Source: a virus. From it: a stretch of 29,530 nt of DNA. Numbering within the stretch: position 1 is the first letter of the stretch; each line of letters starts with the position of its first letter. Under the pieces are notes generated by a model that was not told the origin of the DNA, did no database searches, and was given only the letters and a program-made list of their open reading frames with translations. This document shows, one piece after another, positions 20,601-29,115 of this stretch. The position numbers and the translations under genes were made by a program. The stretch covers positions 1 through 29,530 of IMG/VR virus record IMGVR_UViG_3300006969_000024; one strand, 5' to 3'.

Positions 20601-21599
20601 GCTCAGTAACTTATTAGCTACAGCCGACTGCGCTTGTGCGTTATAATTCGAGATTTTAACCGCAGGATTGCCAATATCAGCCGCGATTTTAGCTACAGTG
20701 CGCTCCACAGCCTCTCTTGAAGCAGGGGCGAGTGGAAGTAAGTTCTTATTCGTTAAAAGATCAGTAGCCTCAGGTGACCCCTTAGCAAATTGGTCCAATA
20801 CTTTCTCGGAATCAGAGGCAATATTAGCCCTCTGAATATCCGGATACTTCTTTTCCAAGAATGACGGAAGATTCTGCTTACCAATTTCCGACATTTGCTG
20901 CTCGGCAGCGATCAAACCCTCCTGGCGAGGGCTCAGAACCGCCCCGGACTGGCCCACATCTGCCGCCTCCCGAACGACGGCCTCAGCAGCACCCTCAACC
21001 TCGTCCAGTTCTTGAGCACCCTTTTTAAGACCCTTGGCGGCTTTGATCGGACCCTTTACAGCACCAGCACCGACTAAATTAAGAGGATCAAGAGCAATAT
21101 CGCCCAACAGACCATACACAACTGCGGACGTATTCTTCTTTTTCAGTTCCTTTTGTAGATATGCTTCGGCCTCAGGAGTTCCAGGACCTAATTGCTGGTA
21201 TTCCTCACTCTCCTTAATATGCCTTTCATCGGCCGCCTGTAGCACATCAATAAAGGAAGTCTTCTCTTTACCAGATAACCCTTCCCAAGCACCCTTAAGA
21301 GGATTCCCACCCTCATTAGCTAAAGTATCAACGGCCTCTGCTACTGCATAGTTAGGCCGAGAGAGTTTATCCAGAATCCAAAGACCAACACTCTTGGAAT
21401 GCTGACCAAATGACTTATCTTCTTTGATTAAGGAAGGCGCGGGCTGAATATCAAAATCAGACCTCGCCTTCCTTAAGATCATGTTTGCAAAATCAGCCTG
21501 AGAAGCAGTAGGACGTGTGAGGGATGCAATTAAGTTAGTGGGCATACGGGCAGACTGAATGGCGTTAAGCCGTGCGACGTAATCGTCAACATAGGTCAT
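17652..21599 (-). CDS. very large internal virion/ejection protein
   Basis: A 1315-residue protein, the largest in the window. It is mostly helical and Ala-rich, with Gly-rich LLGDIALDPLNLVGAGAV (about 160-180) and a conserved-looking RYFRRVIPFYSWNRKAIPLI (about 1110) of a type seen in large internal proteins of phage heads. No protease, transglycosylase or nuclease motif is evident. Position after the stopper/nozzle and before the wall-cleaving enzymes suggests it is packed in the capsid and ejected with DNA, like podovirus core proteins. Start ATG overlaps the upstream stop by one base (TAATG). Four GCTACAGG copies or near copies lie within it. A tape measure is less likely, as tail tube and chaperone genes are missing. 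Confidence 0.78.
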   Translation of the reverse strand: MTYVDDYVARLNAIQSARMPTNLIASLTRPTASQADFANMILRKARSDFDIQPAPSLIKEDKSFGQHSKSVGLWILDKLSRPNYAVAEAVDTLANEGGNPLKGAWEGLSGKEKTSFIDVLQAADERHIKESEEYQQLGPGTPEAEAYLQKELKKKNTSAVVYGLLGDIALDPLNLVGAGAVKGPIKAAKGLKKGAQELDEVEGAAEAVVREAADVGQSGAVLSPRQEGLIAAEQQMSEIGKQNLPSFLEKKYPDIQRANIASDSEKVLDQFAKGSPEATDLLTNKNLLPLAPASREAVERTVAKIAADIGNPAVKISNYNAQAQSAVANKLLSPARQQVLQANPVTYGVVPEKFQSAIFDRYVQLVRHAEESMIERKGDIFKPRGGLKAGSPYLRLSDVLETLPREVAQAAILGDKTKKVSPSVILRAIVGEKAALTQIAKQPELKAAIEATDWSPLMVKDHAARVIEDANAAKAVTEATAGAINTVEGAPISDVNKANFIEQITRQSKAQFAGAMPETRDAMNEMLNKLRREIPQAVNPSNLVEFTIQRGKTRLAAGVTGGKSGDRAAQAPRIETSSAHTADVLTTEFGPVSGATSVGQIVRTAATDVARASAAAEGGIISTVLSWIKPNAGYKDLRPLVLKHIGARRASATTRAHDIIRIFNAIPPKETMDFWNEVRGFIPTNPAHAQQVEQLQMMLGNLFGESGLASKFAGNTAIARSGTNVAHLNKHMRIVGIKDFKFEDKVPDPVNPSKKIMLTGPEILQGWKSYSPENPEDLRMFAFNLTQAVENAMVEYSAFAQLGAVWGSRKARNGYIEVSSMHPAIDGLFFPKDIAPQIGKMATGIDKFSEPLATSKFLKVYDMALRTWKAGVTIFAPSHHVRNGLGDSFLSWMDGLNNPIYYSKAWQVIKANSHRYSDLGGEDMRPFRELLGEGRERELIEQITKQSQGRIPKGTRVIATGKAGGKSYPISIDQVYQMGFRHGLFPHSSVVEDLPGTETAFDRLAEKFHPGKIGPFAPLKGKGAKVARGFSESREHYFRLAHYIYRLEHPPKKVTSLEELFESAAGQVRKFHPDGLDLTPTERRYFRRVIPFYSWNRKAIPLIIEGMLLKPHKFIMYPKGMSAAQEYQGIDSSVSDPWPDDQLFPNWLSSNVIGPTILPTSGFARAISRSPEEVGYGVINPGLPQTDIMEDFFNNPVKGIGNSVTPFAKIPAELGFDTEFMTGAPIEDYTQYADKNIPILANASRLSQGAIGTGLLEGGDLRGKETKPYNPAGIINFLTAAGILDTGRFIKGGEFDLKEQRAKERKKQREQYGSR

Positions 21600-22993
21600 T
21601 AACCTACTCCATAAAGCAACTTATATAGAATCTGTGTAGCCTGCATGAGAGCATTCTTGCTATTCGGGTCTAATTGCTGAGCCGATTGTGAATCAGCAAT
21701 TAACCTAGCAAACAATGCCGGGTTCATTTCTACCCCTGCACTATTTCCTTCGTTTCGACCCCAAATCTCAGGACGCTCATACATAGCACCTTGAATAACC
21801 GAAACAATATCCGATCCGCGACCAGGTGCTAGTTGCTCAGCAAAGGTAGCCGTCTCTTGCCAGGGATTAAGTTTTTGCTCACCTGCACTTGAGCCGGCAC
21901 TACCTGCTCCACCACCCTGTAATTGAAGCAGTTTCATAGCTAAATCAAGTTGTTGATTCTGAGCCTGAGAACTACGATCAAATAGTGCATTCTGATCAGA
22001 GAGATAATCCCGCTGTTGCTGATACCCAAATTGAGTATTTGCTACATCACGTTGGTAGGCAGCATCAGCTAATTTAAGCATCAAATCATTAATAGACCCA
22101 GCCCTCTGGGACCTAACCCCTGTAAGATCAGTGTTAGATTGAGCGAGATAATCCTCTAACTGACGACCAATATCTTGACTCGACTCAATACCCTCAGCCC
22201 GAGTCGCATTAGCAATTGCTCGATCATAGTCCTGCTGAGCATTACCTTGCATTGACATAGCAGCCTGCTGAGCTTGTTGCTCCTGCATTGACATTTGATT
22301 AGCAAATCGCATATCACCTTGCTGCTCAGTTAATTCCTCATTTAAGCCTAAAGACTCAATTCCGAGCCTTTTAGCCTCAGCCCTTTGAGCAGCAGCATCC
22401 CTAGCATATCCAGCCGCAATTTGATCACGCTGGTCTTCATACAGATTCTTAGACTGTGCTTGAGAAGTAGCGTACCTAGTCCTATCGGCTACAGCGCCAC
22501 GATCCTCAACAGCGCCTAATTGATTATAGAGATTTCGAACAGTCGACTGACTCGTGGCAGCACGAGACTGAGTTGCCGATTGCTGAGCCAGAATCTGATT
22601 GATAATCGGATTAAATTGCTCATTCACGGCCGACATTGCTTGATTCTTAAACCTATTAGGATCATAGGTAGGCAGTTGCTGAGGATTAAAGCGAGGCATT
22701 TGGGAGGTGCCCTGGGTAAATTGCCGCAACTGAGCAAGAATAGCCTGTAGAGGATCAACTTGAGGGAGTTGTGGTGTAAACTTCCCCGCTAAAGGACCTC
22801 CTGGATCATATTCTGAATAATGACGTGACGTAGGATAGTTAGGAGGTCCTTGAGGCGTAGGGGGAGAGTGCGTAGACCGTCCGCCTGAAAGGATATTTAA
22901 CATATCCTGAATTTCATCACGAGTACGGATCAGGTCACGATCCCGCTCATTGATGTTAATATTCCTACTGCCGCGTTCACCAATGTTTGCCAT
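21599..22993 (-). CDS. Gln/Ala-rich internal virion protein candidate
   Basis: A 464-residue, strongly helical protein with long Gln- and Ala-rich stretches (for example MSMQEQQAQQAAMSMQGNAQ and QRDYLSDQNALFDRSSQAQN), a Pro-rich segment at 40-125 and no Cys. A C-terminal domain begins after a Gly-rich linker (QGGGAGSAGSSAGEQKLNPW, about 355-375). Low-complexity helical proteins beside the giant internal protein are typical of ejected core proteins, so I infer the same role. It overlaps both neighbours by one base (TAATG), implying strict co-translation. Confidence 0.68.
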   Translation of the reverse strand: MANIGERGSRNININERDRDLIRTRDEIQDMLNILSGGRSTHSPPTPQGPPNYPTSRHYSEYDPGGPLAGKFTPQLPQVDPLQAILAQLRQFTQGTSQMPRFNPQQLPTYDPNRFKNQAMSAVNEQFNPIINQILAQQSATQSRAATSQSTVRNLYNQLGAVEDRGAVADRTRYATSQAQSKNLYEDQRDQIAAGYARDAAAQRAEAKRLGIESLGLNEELTEQQGDMRFANQMSMQEQQAQQAAMSMQGNAQQDYDRAIANATRAEGIESSQDIGRQLEDYLAQSNTDLTGVRSQRAGSINDLMLKLADAAYQRDVANTQFGYQQQRDYLSDQNALFDRSSQAQNQQLDLAMKLLQLQGGGAGSAGSSAGEQKLNPWQETATFAEQLAPGRGSDIVSVIQGAMYERPEIWGRNEGNSAGVEMNPALFARLIADSQSAQQLDPNSKNALMQATQILYKLLYGVG

Positions 22994-23697
22994 TAGATAC
23001 CATACTTTTCCGTACGACGACGTAGAGCCTCAGCCCGAGCATTTTGAGACTGAGTACCTTGCTCATTACGGAATTTATTTAGATCATTTGCTAAGCCTTG
23101 AATGAAAGCAGTCCTTTGCTCACTCAAGTCACCATATTGATTTGCATATTGAGAGTTTAAGTCACCGAGACCTTGAGTATATAGGCTTGATTGTAACATT
23201 CCACGAGAGGCGAAGTCATTTCGAAGGTCTTCTGTAGCCTCGCCCTTAGCCAAACCAATATCACGGTACATGTTCTGGTAGTTAGTATTGTAATCACCAC
23301 GAGATAGAGTCTGATCAGCATTAAAGTCAGAAAGAGCCTTAGCATAGGCCGCTAATTGACGCTGATAGGTCGTGTCACCTTTAAGAAATGCATTAACATC
23401 CGGCACCATAGGCTTAGCCGGCTTCGGCGGTTGGACTGTCCTAGCCGTCGGAGGGGTAGAGCGACGAACAGAAGTAGAACGACGCCTACCACCTTCACGA
23501 CTAACTACACGACGACGCCGGTAACCACGATTACCACCATCATCATTACTACTCCTAGACCTACGACTCCTATAAATAGGAACTTGGCTCGCACGTTCAG
23601 GCTTTAACTTACGCCGAACCCTCGGCCTAGCCGTATTACGTCGCACAGTAGCAGGTGCTTGCCTATTACTAGCACCCGCAGAATCAATATCTGCCAT
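22993..23697 (-). CDS. virion protein candidate with an Arg-rich, DNA-binding-like N-terminus
   Basis: A 234-residue protein with two parts. Residues 18-92 are extremely basic, with runs such as RPRVRRKLKPERASQ, YRSRRSRSS and YRRRRVVSREGGRRRS, and resemble protamine-like or nucleic-acid-binding tails. Residues 100-234 form a helical domain (DVNAFLKGDTTYQRQLAAYA, then DFASRGMLQSSLYTQGLGDL) of a type common in actinophage virion gene clusters. I infer an internal protein that contacts packaged DNA. The preceding gene ends at the base next to its start. Confidence 0.7.
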   Translation of the reverse strand: MADIDSAGASNRQAPATVRRNTARPRVRRKLKPERASQVPIYRSRRSRSSNDDGGNRGYRRRRVVSREGGRRRSTSVRRSTPPTARTVQPPKPAKPMVPDVNAFLKGDTTYQRQLAAYAKALSDFNADQTLSRGDYNTNYQNMYRDIGLAKGEATEDLRNDFASRGMLQSSLYTQGLGDLNSQYANQYGDLSEQRTAFIQGLANDLNKFRNEQGTQSQNARAEALRRRTEKYGI

Positions 23698-23919
23698 TTA
23701 TACTGTCCTTCCCGGGGGAGTACTGAGATAATCTGCGCTCATATAACGCTTTTTCTGATGCGCTTGAATCCTCTTTAGAAGGGCATTATTTCTTTGCCTT
23801 GTTTGATACAAGCGATCGCGTTCTGCATAGCCCTCAACATCAGTTAATGGGCCAATATTAGGAGCCGAAGACATACCCCTGTACGTCTTCGATCCAACCG
23901 CATACTTGTTGAAAGCCAT
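23698..23919 (-). CDS. small basic protein of the virion operon
   Basis: A 73-residue, Tyr- and Arg-rich protein that I do not recognise. It contains YAERDRLYQTRQRNNALLKR and a Lys-rich HQKKRYMSADYL. There is no hydrophobic helix or Cys. It lies between the stopper/nozzle gene and the Arg-rich virion protein and abuts the latter exactly, so it is probably a minor structural or assembly protein. Its start is 16 bases after the preceding stop, with a GGATAGAGG-like site upstream on the leftward strand. Confidence 0.65.
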   Translation of the reverse strand: MAFNKYAVGSKTYRGMSSAPNIGPLTDVEGYAERDRLYQTRQRNNALLKRIQAHQKKRYMSADYLSTPPGRTV

Positions 23920-23935
23920 ACCTCTATCCTAGCAC

Positions 23936-25450
23936 TTATGTCAATGACTTACTAACATGTTGCTTTGTGCCAATTAAGGTAGTAAAAGTAAAGAATCTCA
24001 AAGGTCCTGTCACATTCGTCCCATCGTAACTTAAACTAAGTTGAAAATTTATCTGCCTAAAACGTAGAGATTTCTGGAATTTGACAAATTTACGCATAGC
24101 AGACTGAGAACCAACTACTGTCTGAACGACAAATGGTACAGACAATGGCTGATCCCAGGTATTTCCTGCAATACTACCCCACGTAAAAGCCGCCAAATCC
24201 CCCCAAGTTACAGAGAAATTGACTACAACAGGTTGCACAATACCACTAATTAGTTTAGTAGTTGATACATCTGCACCCCACCACATAAGCCTCTTGTAAC
24301 GATGGGGTACTCCATAATCATAGTTCTTAGTTTTAATAAGAACAAAAATAGTTTCAGGATTCGATCCATCAATGATATCCCTCATACTATGGATATCATT
24401 AGAAGATGAATCTGCACTTGCCATAATATAGGTAGGAACAGCATTCACTGTACCACGAATAGGAACGGCTACAGGAACACCGGGATACCTAATATCAGCA
24501 TCCCATCGAGTCCATACTTTTGTTTTCAATCCAAATAAATATAATCTATTAAAATATTTGACTAAAAGACGATCGCCGACCACAGCACAATAAGTAGGTG
24601 ATACCCACGGGGCAGGTTGTGTGGCATCATAGAAAAGAGGAACTTTGGCGTTTAATTTAGAAAAGTCATAGTTTACAACTTCATACACATTGTTCCGGTG
24701 AAGAACATATAATTGATTTTCATAGGCTGCAACACACCAACGAGAAGCAACACCAATACCATCTTTAATTTTACGAGTAATAGCATCGGCAGGGTCAGCA
24801 TCGTAGGCTAATACATACGTAGAATCTTGCTTGAATAAAAGAAGGTTATCATTATAAACAACGATATCTAGTAACTTCTGCCCATCGCCCTTATTGATGT
24901 AAACACTAATAGGGAAAGATGAGAAGTTAGCAGGGGCCGAGCCCTTAAGCAGCGAAGCGTCAGATCCTGTTTTCTCCACATTAGGAACAATAAATAACCG
25001 TTCCTTATGAACTACCGCAGCACCACCACGAGGAATAGCAGCTATGGTAGAATAGGTCAAAGAGTCGTTTAATGACCCTCCATCTGTAGCAGAATCAGAA
25101 GTAGCAATAATATAAGCAGTATTATCATACTGAACCATAGCAGTTGCTTTAAGGGTGCCTGTACCTCCAATTGCTGTCCATGCACCACTCTCATAAGACC
25201 AAAGTGAAGTAGAATTAATCCCAATGAGTCTAGTATGAGCATCAGTAATATACCAACCTAGCAATGTCATACCTACACCAGAGCCTGGACTGGCTAAATC
25301 AAAGAAGGGTGGGCGTGCAACATACGATCCATCAAGGTCTAATTCTGCATTGACAACATCAAGTAATTCCGTATCCTGTAGCGCAGTAGGATCGGAAAGA
25401 TGATTAATACCCCCAGCAAAAGGGCCAAGACGAATCGGCTCACCAGGCAT
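23936..25450 (-). CDS. tail stopper/nozzle-like protein (podovirus stabilization or tail tubular B type)
   Basis: A 504-residue beta-rich protein. The N-terminus, GPFAGGINHLSDPTALQDTE followed by LLDVVNAELDLDGSYVARP, is the pattern of podovirus tail-tip or stabilization proteins (P22 gp10-like and tail tubular protein B-like), which form a ring below the connector and close the DNA channel. Repeated strand motifs such as DNTAYIIAT, ERLFIVPN and DNLLLFKQDSTYVLAYD suggest a beta-propeller. The start overlaps the connector stop by one base (TAATG). It points to a short-tailed phage. Confidence 0.8.
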   Translation of the reverse strand: MPGEPIRLGPFAGGINHLSDPTALQDTELLDVVNAELDLDGSYVARPPFFDLASPGSGVGMTLLGWYITDAHTRLIGINSTSLWSYESGAWTAIGGTGTLKATAMVQYDNTAYIIATSDSATDGGSLNDSLTYSTIAAIPRGGAAVVHKERLFIVPNVEKTGSDASLLKGSAPANFSSFPISVYINKGDGQKLLDIVVYNDNLLLFKQDSTYVLAYDADPADAITRKIKDGIGVASRWCVAAYENQLYVLHRNNVYEVVNYDFSKLNAKVPLFYDATQPAPWVSPTYCAVVGDRLLVKYFNRLYLFGLKTKVWTRWDADIRYPGVPVAVPIRGTVNAVPTYIMASADSSSNDIHSMRDIIDGSNPETIFVLIKTKNYDYGVPHRYKRLMWWGADVSTTKLISGIVQPVVVNFSVTWGDLAAFTWGSIAGNTWDQPLSVPFVVQTVVGSQSAMRKFVKFQKSLRFRQINFQLSLSYDGTNVTGPLRFFTFTTLIGTKQHVSKSLT

Positions 25451-26082
25451 TACATATCATCCAATAACACTGTGATGGTCGGATACGTTTCCCGCTCTAC
25501 AAATTCTTCCCTGGACTTCAAGATGTCTAATCCATCATTGAATTGAGATTGCTTCTGATTTGAGGCATCCCAATCCTCATCCGTCTCGTATGCCTGCTGT
25601 AGCACATACTCAACAACTCGATTATGGTATTCCTCAGAAAATGGGATAGTATCAGATAATGAATCAATAGCAGCGGGACGTTGGATATAGAGAATCTTAA
25701 TCCCATTAGTAATACTCGTATCTGGTTTAGGATATAGCGTAAATTCAGTACCCCAACGAGTCCACATATAAGGAGTACCAGTCTGAATTTCCTCAGGATC
25801 GTTAGCATTTACATAGGTGTCATATTCAGTACGCTTCATAAAAGCAATTTTTAGATTATCATAGTAGATAGTCTGCATTGCAAGCATATCAACAGGAAAG
25901 GGATAGGTATTGTCCCCAGCCACTGCATTTATAAGAGCCGATGCTTGAAGAAGACTATTCTTGACGGCAATTTCGCGTACGCCATCATTGATCCAACGCA
26001 TGATGTCGTCTTGAGTAATTTGAACCGATGCCTCGTCGCCAAATTGACGAAGCACGCGAGTTACAACATCTTGGACATTCAT
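25450..26082 (-). CDS. head-tail connector/adaptor protein (gp4/tail tubular A-like)
   Basis: A 210-residue protein. The helical N-terminus (VQDVVTRVLRQFGD, then ITQDDIMRWINDGVREIAVK), the central PFPVDMLAMQTIYYDNLKI, and the helical C-terminus fit phage adaptor proteins that join the portal to the tail in short-tailed phages. It overlaps the preceding gene by four bases (ATGA) and the nozzle-like gene by one base, as expected for proteins needed in fixed ratio. A role in particle assembly is inferred from family resemblance and context. Confidence 0.8.
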   Translation of the reverse strand: MNVQDVVTRVLRQFGDEASVQITQDDIMRWINDGVREIAVKNSLLQASALINAVAGDNTYPFPVDMLAMQTIYYDNLKIAFMKRTEYDTYVNANDPEEIQTGTPYMWTRWGTEFTLYPKPDTSITNGIKILYIQRPAAIDSLSDTIPFSEEYHNRVVEYVLQQAYETDEDWDASNQKQSQFNDGLDILKSREEFVERETYPTITVLLDDM

Positions 26083-26510
26083 TTCGGAATAATCTTCCCA
26101 TTGTGTCGGAACCTATGCAGAGGCGATGAGGCAACAGTTTTAATGAAGTCCTTCCTGAATTCAGCAGCATCTTCTAATTCCTTGCGGCGTACTGCTGCTA
26201 AAGCCCGCTCCTCGGCTTCGAGATTATCTAGAACCTCATTCTTTGTTGTATCCGCAGCATAGATTTTAGCAAGAACTCGATGGTCTAATTCTCCCTGCTT
26301 AATAAAGAACATAATATAAGGGGGATTGTTGACCGGATTATGGCGGACAGCATAGGGAGCCTCATTCTTATTCTCTGTACGCTTTTCCGGAGGAATCCAT
26401 ACAAGTTCAAGTTCAGGGTTGTATTCATTAATAAGTTCAGCGATACGGGTATGCTTCTCATCTACCCAATATCCTTGCTCAGTCGGTGTCAGCACTATAG
26501 TCCATTCCAA
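26079..26510 (-). CDS. hypothetical virion-operon protein
   Basis: A 143-residue protein. The first 80 residues look beta-rich and folded (IAELINEYNPELELVWIPPE, then RHNPVNNPPYIMFFIKQ); the rest is a charged helix (LDNLEAEERALAAVRRKELE) ending in a basic tail (HRFRHNGKIIPK). I do not recognise the family, though proteins of this kind occur beside phage connector genes. It may be a minor structural or assembly protein. Start and stop overlap both neighbours (16 and 4 bases), so it is part of the head-tail operon. Confidence 0.7.
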   Translation of the reverse strand: MEWTIVLTPTEQGYWVDEKHTRIAELINEYNPELELVWIPPEKRTENKNEAPYAVRHNPVNNPPYIMFFIKQGELDHRVLAKIYAADTTKNEVLDNLEAEERALAAVRRKELEDAAEFRKDFIKTVASSPLHRFRHNGKIIPK

Positions 26511-28498
26511 TATACAAACTCGCGGTCACGTAATGAACCCGCAGGTACTAATTGTACATCATAAAACGCCCATTCCAGGTCTGCTAATGAACGTCCCGAT
26601 AATCCTGTCTGAGCCTGCCAGTAGACTCGTTGATGATCACTAATACTAAAGGAACTAGCAGGAGCCAGACCACTCAACCCTGCATAGTAACTACGCATGA
26701 GGTCTGAGATTGTTCCTTGTTGTCCAGTTAGAATCTGTAACTTGGCGAGTTGCAGATCAGCAATACTCATTATACCTCCCGGCTGCACGCCACCCAAAAC
26801 CACGTTTTCTGCGACCATACTCAAGAATGCATTATCAATGAAGATATTATGAACTTGAGTAAGGTTAACATTGTCCGCAGTCATGGCTAGAACAGCATTA
26901 GCAATGATTAGATCGAGTTCCTGAGACAATGTTAAATTATCAGCAGTTACAGGAATATCAGCATTTTGAATAACTAAGATATGTTCCTGAGTAACATTTA
27001 AATTATCTGCTATCATAGCAATATCAGCATTTGAAATTGCTAAATTAGCCTCAGTATTTAAAACAACATTCTCAGCAGATACACCTAAAGATGCATCTTG
27101 AATAACTAACTGGTGAACTTGAGTAAGGACAACATTTTCAGCAGAAACACCCAGAGAAGCATCGGCTACAGCCAATTGATGCTCTTGGGTTAGAACAACA
27201 TTTTCTGCTGATACGCCTAAGGAAGCGTCTGCCGGTGCTAATGTAGGGGTGGTTACACCAAGGATTTCGATAGCATGACATCTAATAGCAGCGCCGCCAG
27301 CACCCGTAGTACCATAATTCCTAGTACCAGCAGCCTGTCCTAGCCAATAATGAGAGTTTTCTGTATAGTTAGCATCAGCAGAGTTTTCTACAGTATTTGC
27401 TCCACCAGGGGTTGGAGTTCCAACCGTTCCAGCATCAAAGTCATAAGAAGCAAATCCTACGAAACTATTAGCATCTGCTGCTATAGAGACGACTTGAGTA
27501 CTAGATGAAGTATAAGAAGTCCCAATATTACCAGTACCACCAGTACTGGCACCAGGTACTTGTATTGCCCAGGCGTGCCAAGTACCAGGAGTTCCACCGG
27601 ACCTAGTAAGTGTAATAGTTAATGTGTGACTTCCTGCGCCCGTAATTGGTACTTTATAAATACCTAACCAGTCATCATTTGTTCCACTAAGGTCTTCTGT
27701 TTCATTTACAACAGTACCGATAGACCCTGAGGAGGTAATGACAACATCTGTGATATCATTAGAAGAACCGAACTGGTCGCCACCAGCAAACACCCAAACA
27801 GTATCTCCATTGGCTAATCCGGTAAGAGCAATAGTCTTAGGATTGGCTGTACTTCTAGCAGATTCGACTAGTTGCTTGACATTTGGTCCGGCTTTAGGAC
27901 AAACAATCTCAGCAAAAGCTAATTGGGCTGCACCTTGAGAACCATTTGGACCATTAACCCAGAATTCTCCTCGACCTCCGGAGGCCATTGAGCCAGTACC
28001 ACCCTGACCAGCGGCATCATCGATCCATAGAGTAATTCTAAGACGGTCACCATCAGATAAGGTAGTATCAGTTACATTTGCAGCGGAAACAGAAATCGTA
28101 TCAGCAGAGCCACCAGCAGTGGTGCCCATTTCAGCGGCACCATGATTAACGGTTTCATCTACAATTGTTGATTGAACTGTACCATCACCAGAAGTTCTTT
28201 CAATTCTAATAGTGGGAGCAACATTGTTGGCTGTAGCATTCTCACGATCCCATAATGAACAAGTAATAGCACCAGCAATAGTCACTCCCCATAACTCAGG
28301 AGTGTAGAACGATACTGCCGTTCCATCTGTTCCAGCGGCACCATCCGTCATTTGCAATGGAGCAGTTGGGCCAGTAACACTGTTTTTATTGAGATGGGTT
28401 GCAGAAGCGCCAGGTGTAAAGTCCGCTTTCCACTTTGTACCTGAGCCTGCTGTTACACCCGAATCTGCGGCAGCAGAGGTAAGATAGATATTCGACAT
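26495..28498 (-). CDS. repeat-containing head/tail fibre protein
   Basis: A 667-residue structural protein. Residues 1-415 form Gly/Thr/Ser-rich beta domains (WVFAGGDQFGSSNDITDVVI, then THAWAIQVPG-type sandwich strands), probably a surface-exposed jelly-roll. Residues 421-567 are six and a half repeats of 22 residues (pattern NADxxxxADNVxLTQxHxLxI), a repeat type seen in actinophage and environmental phage fibres. The C-terminus has repeats of the S(I/L)xDLxxxYYxGLxG kind (MSIADLQLAKLQ, SISDHQRVYWQAQTGLSG, SLADLEWAFYD). It could be a head fibre or a receptor-binding protein. The gene lies 9 bases after the decoration-like gene. Confidence 0.82.
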   Translation of the reverse strand: MSNIYLTSAAADSGVTAGSGTKWKADFTPGASATHLNKNSVTGPTAPLQMTDGAAGTDGTAVSFYTPELWGVTIAGAITCSLWDRENATANNVAPTIRIERTSGDGTVQSTIVDETVNHGAAEMGTTAGGSADTISVSAANVTDTTLSDGDRLRITLWIDDAAGQGGTGSMASGGRGEFWVNGPNGSQGAAQLAFAEIVCPKAGPNVKQLVESARSTANPKTIALTGLANGDTVWVFAGGDQFGSSNDITDVVITSSGSIGTVVNETEDLSGTNDDWLGIYKVPITGAGSHTLTITLTRSGGTPGTWHAWAIQVPGASTGGTGNIGTSYTSSSTQVVSIAADANSFVGFASYDFDAGTVGTPTPGGANTVENSADANYTENSHYWLGQAAGTRNYGTTGAGGAAIRCHAIEILGVTTPTLAPADASLGVSAENVVLTQEHQLAVADASLGVSAENVVLTQVHQLVIQDASLGVSAENVVLNTEANLAISNADIAMIADNLNVTQEHILVIQNADIPVTADNLTLSQELDLIIANAVLAMTADNVNLTQVHNIFIDNAFLSMVAENVVLGGVQPGGIMSIADLQLAKLQILTGQQGTISDLMRSYYAGLSGLAPASSFSISDHQRVYWQAQTGLSGRSLADLEWAFYDVQLVPAGSLRDREFVYWNGL
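26797..27236 (-). repeat. tandem 66-bp (22-residue) coding repeats in the fibre gene
   Basis: Six and a half in-frame repeats. The first three share DASLGVSAENVVL exactly, while later ones drift (NADIAMIADNLNV, NADIPVTADNLTL, NAVLAMTADNVNL, NAFLSMVAENVVL). The DNA of the identical protein copies differs at many third positions, so they are not freshly copied. Confidence 0.9.
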
Positions 28499-28507
28499 AC
28501 CTACCCC

Positions 28508-28882
28508 TTATGTTGGATCGCCAGTCTCAATCTTCCACGCTGGGAAGTTAACAGTATTGGCAGCGGTTAGTGCCTGAGAAGTACAAGTGGTAACGAATCT
28601 AAGACTAGAATCAGCAGTTCTAATCAAGGCAATATGAGTAGCAGTACCAGAAGTATCAACTGTGACTCCATTCTTTGCAGCCATAGTAACTTTTCGACCA
28701 CTGGTAGTCCCATCTGCTTTAGTATAATCAGTATCAGGAGTCATGGCCGCATCGGCTAGAGCAAAGGTAGCATTGGCCTCAGTAAAAGTAGTTGGTTGAG
28801 CAGAGCAGGCAACCTGCTTATCGCACTGGTCAATTACATCAGCCGGTGCATCAAGAACAGCATCAGAGGCTGACTTAGCCAT
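28508..28882 (-). CDS. capsid-associated/decoration-like protein
   Basis: A 124-residue protein. KQVACSAQPTTFTEANATFA, the TSGRKVTMAA strand, VDTSGTATHIALI and TTCTSQALTAANTVNFPAWK form a beta-rich pattern that recurs in proteins encoded just downstream of capsid genes in many phages; these are usually annotated as decoration or hypothetical virion proteins. No signal or membrane segment. It overlaps the preceding small gene by eight bases and precedes the fibre by nine. A head-surface role is inferred. Confidence 0.72.
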   Translation of the reverse strand: MAKSASDAVLDAPADVIDQCDKQVACSAQPTTFTEANATFALADAAMTPDTDYTKADGTTSGRKVTMAAKNGVTVDTSGTATHIALIRTADSSLRFVTTCTSQALTAANTVNFPAWKIETGDPT

Positions 28883-29099
28883 GACCAGGGCTCTCCGCTT
28901 CGTTCTTTAAAGTACTATTGTGGATATCTAATGTAACCTCACTAACCTGAGGCTTAGAAATGATTTCCTCATCATTAACTGGATCGGCCCAACCTACAGC
29001 ACAGAAATAATATCCAAGGTGCTCCTGGACATCAACCTCGACATCTTTTTCAAACTTATCCCTCTCATGGAGGAAAGTTTGATTAGGCTTAATACGCAT
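28875..29099 (-). CDS. small head-region hypothetical protein
   Basis: A 74-residue protein starting at ATG 29099, with GGAGA seven bases upstream. The frame is open further to 29138, but those codons run through the terminator hairpin and lack a ribosome binding site, so the shorter start is preferred. The sequence is acidic in the middle (KFEKDVEVDVQEHLGYYFCA) with VGWADPVN; small proteins of this look occur right after phage capsid genes. Unknown function, probably in the head or neck. Confidence 0.72.
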   Translation of the reverse strand: MRIKPNQTFLHERDKFEKDVEVDVQEHLGYYFCAVGWADPVNDEEIISKPQVSEVTLDIHNSTLKNEAESPGHG

Positions 29100-29115
29100 T
29101 TGATTCTCCAAATAC

